Shown: positions 34,283-35,596 of the stretch, one piece after another
How the letters are laid out: each line of letters opens with the position of its first letter
How positions within the stretch are numbered: the stretch's first letter is position 1
Assembly (NCBI RefSeq): GCF_008831285.2
Contig: NW_022205176.1
Span: 1 to 35,596, forward strand
Source: Nymphaea colorata
Lineage: Eukaryota > Streptophyta > Magnoliopsida > Nymphaeales > Nymphaeaceae
Length of the DNA stretch: 35,596 nucleotides
Direction: 5' to 3'
Notes under the pieces: model-generated
What the model saw: only the letters and a program-made list of their open reading frames with translations
What the model was told of the DNA's origin: nothing
Database searches by the model: none
Translations under genes and position numbers: made by a program

Positions 34283-35519
34283 ATGAGCCGTCCGTGCTTC
34301 TATTTCTACAATCAGGCCCGTCTATTTGCTCATATGCATAGCTCTACCAGATAAAGATAGAGGCCTTGACTCAATTAGGAGTAATAGCAATCTAGGTGCG
34401 AGCATACCGATAAGCAACCCTTCTCTTCAAGAAAGCTCTCCAATACGCCTGGAAGATGCGCAACCAATAGGCTGAGTTGCTAATCTACGACTACATGGGC
34501 AGCGTCTGCTACTACTAAGGAAATCTAAAGGAATCCCAATACTACCACCGCAGATTCGCACAGGGGTAATGCGAACTTCCAGACTCAGCCATCAAGAAAT
34601 TGTCAGCTGAAATGTGGCAGAATATTGTGCGCGCCTGCAGACCCTATAACGCTCTCACCTCACCTCACTCTTCCTTTAATACATCGAAATACCCATCATT
34701 GATCATGCCTCTCTTCCTCCCCCGCGCAATTAGTCAAAAAAGTATATGAAAATTACGATTAATTAGGCTTGTCCCCACGTAGGAAAAAGGTTTCAAGGGT
34801 CTACGATCTCAAGGAGTTCCCACCTGTCTTGCGCCAAATCTCTTAGCTTTTGCAGCAAGATCCAGAGTTTTTGACAGAGATTCCAATCCTGACGTTCAGC
34901 GTACTTTTGTGGCAGTTCATCGGTTCGGTCGTCCGAGGAAATAAGTCTCCTTTGAGCAATCAGCCGAGTGCCACAAACTCACACGGGTCAGTCCGAGCAA
35001 AATATAGCTAAAACCCTATAGGTGAACACCTTTGAAAAGAGATTGGAGAAGGCATTGTCAGCAAGGAACAATGAGGATTGGTGGGGCGCCATGAAGGATA
35101 GGATTAGGAAGGGCCAAGCACAGAAGATAGGAACCATGAAGGATCGGATCTACAACTCGCATATGAGTTATAGCAAATACCCAGAAGAACGCAGAAGGGC
35201 ATACTCTCTAAGAGGAGAAAAATAAAACAGTCCTTCAATAAGACTCTGCTTGACTGGATCGACCCTCCCAAGTGACTTCTTTGATATTCTATCCTCTATA
35301 TTATCATATATGTCCAAACATAGTCATGTATTTTCAAGGACTTTCAAAGACTTCAAGAATACCCATTTTTTCCCAAAGAATGACCAACGATATCCAGCGT
35401 TGTCTCTCGCGCAAGGACAAGCGCTTGACCAGTTGGAGCACGGGTGCCGATTATTTCTATCGAGAAGATTGGAATGGACTAGGTCCATGGACAACGCACC
35501 AACATCATCAGCATATTGA
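34283..35519 (+). CDS. TPR protein reaching the right telomere
   Basis: From ATG 34283 (MSRPCFYFYNQARLFAHMHS) one missing base leads into a TPR array: IEALTQLGVIAIQVRAYRQA, TLLFKKALQYAWKMRNQQAE, LLIYDYMGSVCYYQGNLKES and YYHRRFAQG match the alternating helix pattern of TPRs. Then VKKVYENYDQLGLSPRRKKV, VYDLKEFPPVLRQISQLLQQ and, after another break near 35020, a basic C-terminal part (FEKRLEKALSARNNEDWWGA) whose frame stays open, reading TAA 35223 as Gln, to TGA 35517-35519, about two bases before the telomere. The true end may be earlier. Protein-interaction scaffold by TPR analogy. Confidence 0.6.
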
Positions 35520-35521
35520 TA

Positions 35522-35596
35522 GGTTGGGGTTGGGGTTGGGGTTGGGGTTGGGGTTGGGGTTGGGGTTGGGGTTGGGGTTGGGGTTGGGGTTGGGGT
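35522..35596. repeat. Right telomere, TTGGGG repeats
   Basis: GG followed by twelve perfect TTGGGG units to the end of the window, G-rich strand at the 3' end as expected for the right end of a macronuclear chromosome. Together with the left repeat it shows that the molecule is complete. Confidence 0.98.

Overview
This window is one complete ciliate macronuclear chromosome of about 35.6 kb. It starts with CCCCAA telomere repeats (1-58) and ends with TTGGGG repeats (35522-35596). Conserved genes read through in-frame TAA and TAG as glutamine and end at TGA; in the INTS11-like and GBP-like genes such codons fall where well-known relatives have Gln. The telomere repeat, the code and introns of about 20-23 nt point to a ciliate such as an oligohymenophorean, but the base composition is less AT-rich than Tetrahymena or Paramecium, so I do not name a genus.

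Layout. 60-6180 is AT-rich and gene-poor: one small gene, then three tandem diverged copies of a protein family I do not recognise, each with duplicated flanks. 6184-12137 holds well-preserved conserved genes: a guanylate-binding-protein-like GTPase, a DPM2-like membrane protein, a choline/ethanolamine phosphotransferase and Integrator subunit 11. 12175-20843 holds small and hypothetical genes plus the DNA polymerase delta small subunit, NPL4, a P-loop/helical-repeat region and a secreted protein. 20941-30803 holds an SNF1/AMPK-like kinase, a large FKP-motif protein, a class I DnaJ, an R-SNARE, a cyclin and small unknowns. 31164-35519 holds an EF-hand protein, a coiled-coil protein and a TPR protein that runs almost to the telomere.

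The genes do not form one pathway; they look like a normal mix of housekeeping and cilium/cytoskeleton-type genes, packed on both strands with intergenic gaps often below 150 bp. Two genes (CEPT, DPM2-like) both act in ER lipid/glycan metabolism.

Two cautions. Introns are tiny, so raw open frames miss real joins. In the right two thirds many conserved proteins change frame as if a single base were missing, usually in a homopolymer (six sites in DnaJ alone). I read most of these as consensus deletions in the assembly, but decay or frameshifting cannot be excluded from sequence alone. Coordinates of such genes are outer limits from start codon to TGA.
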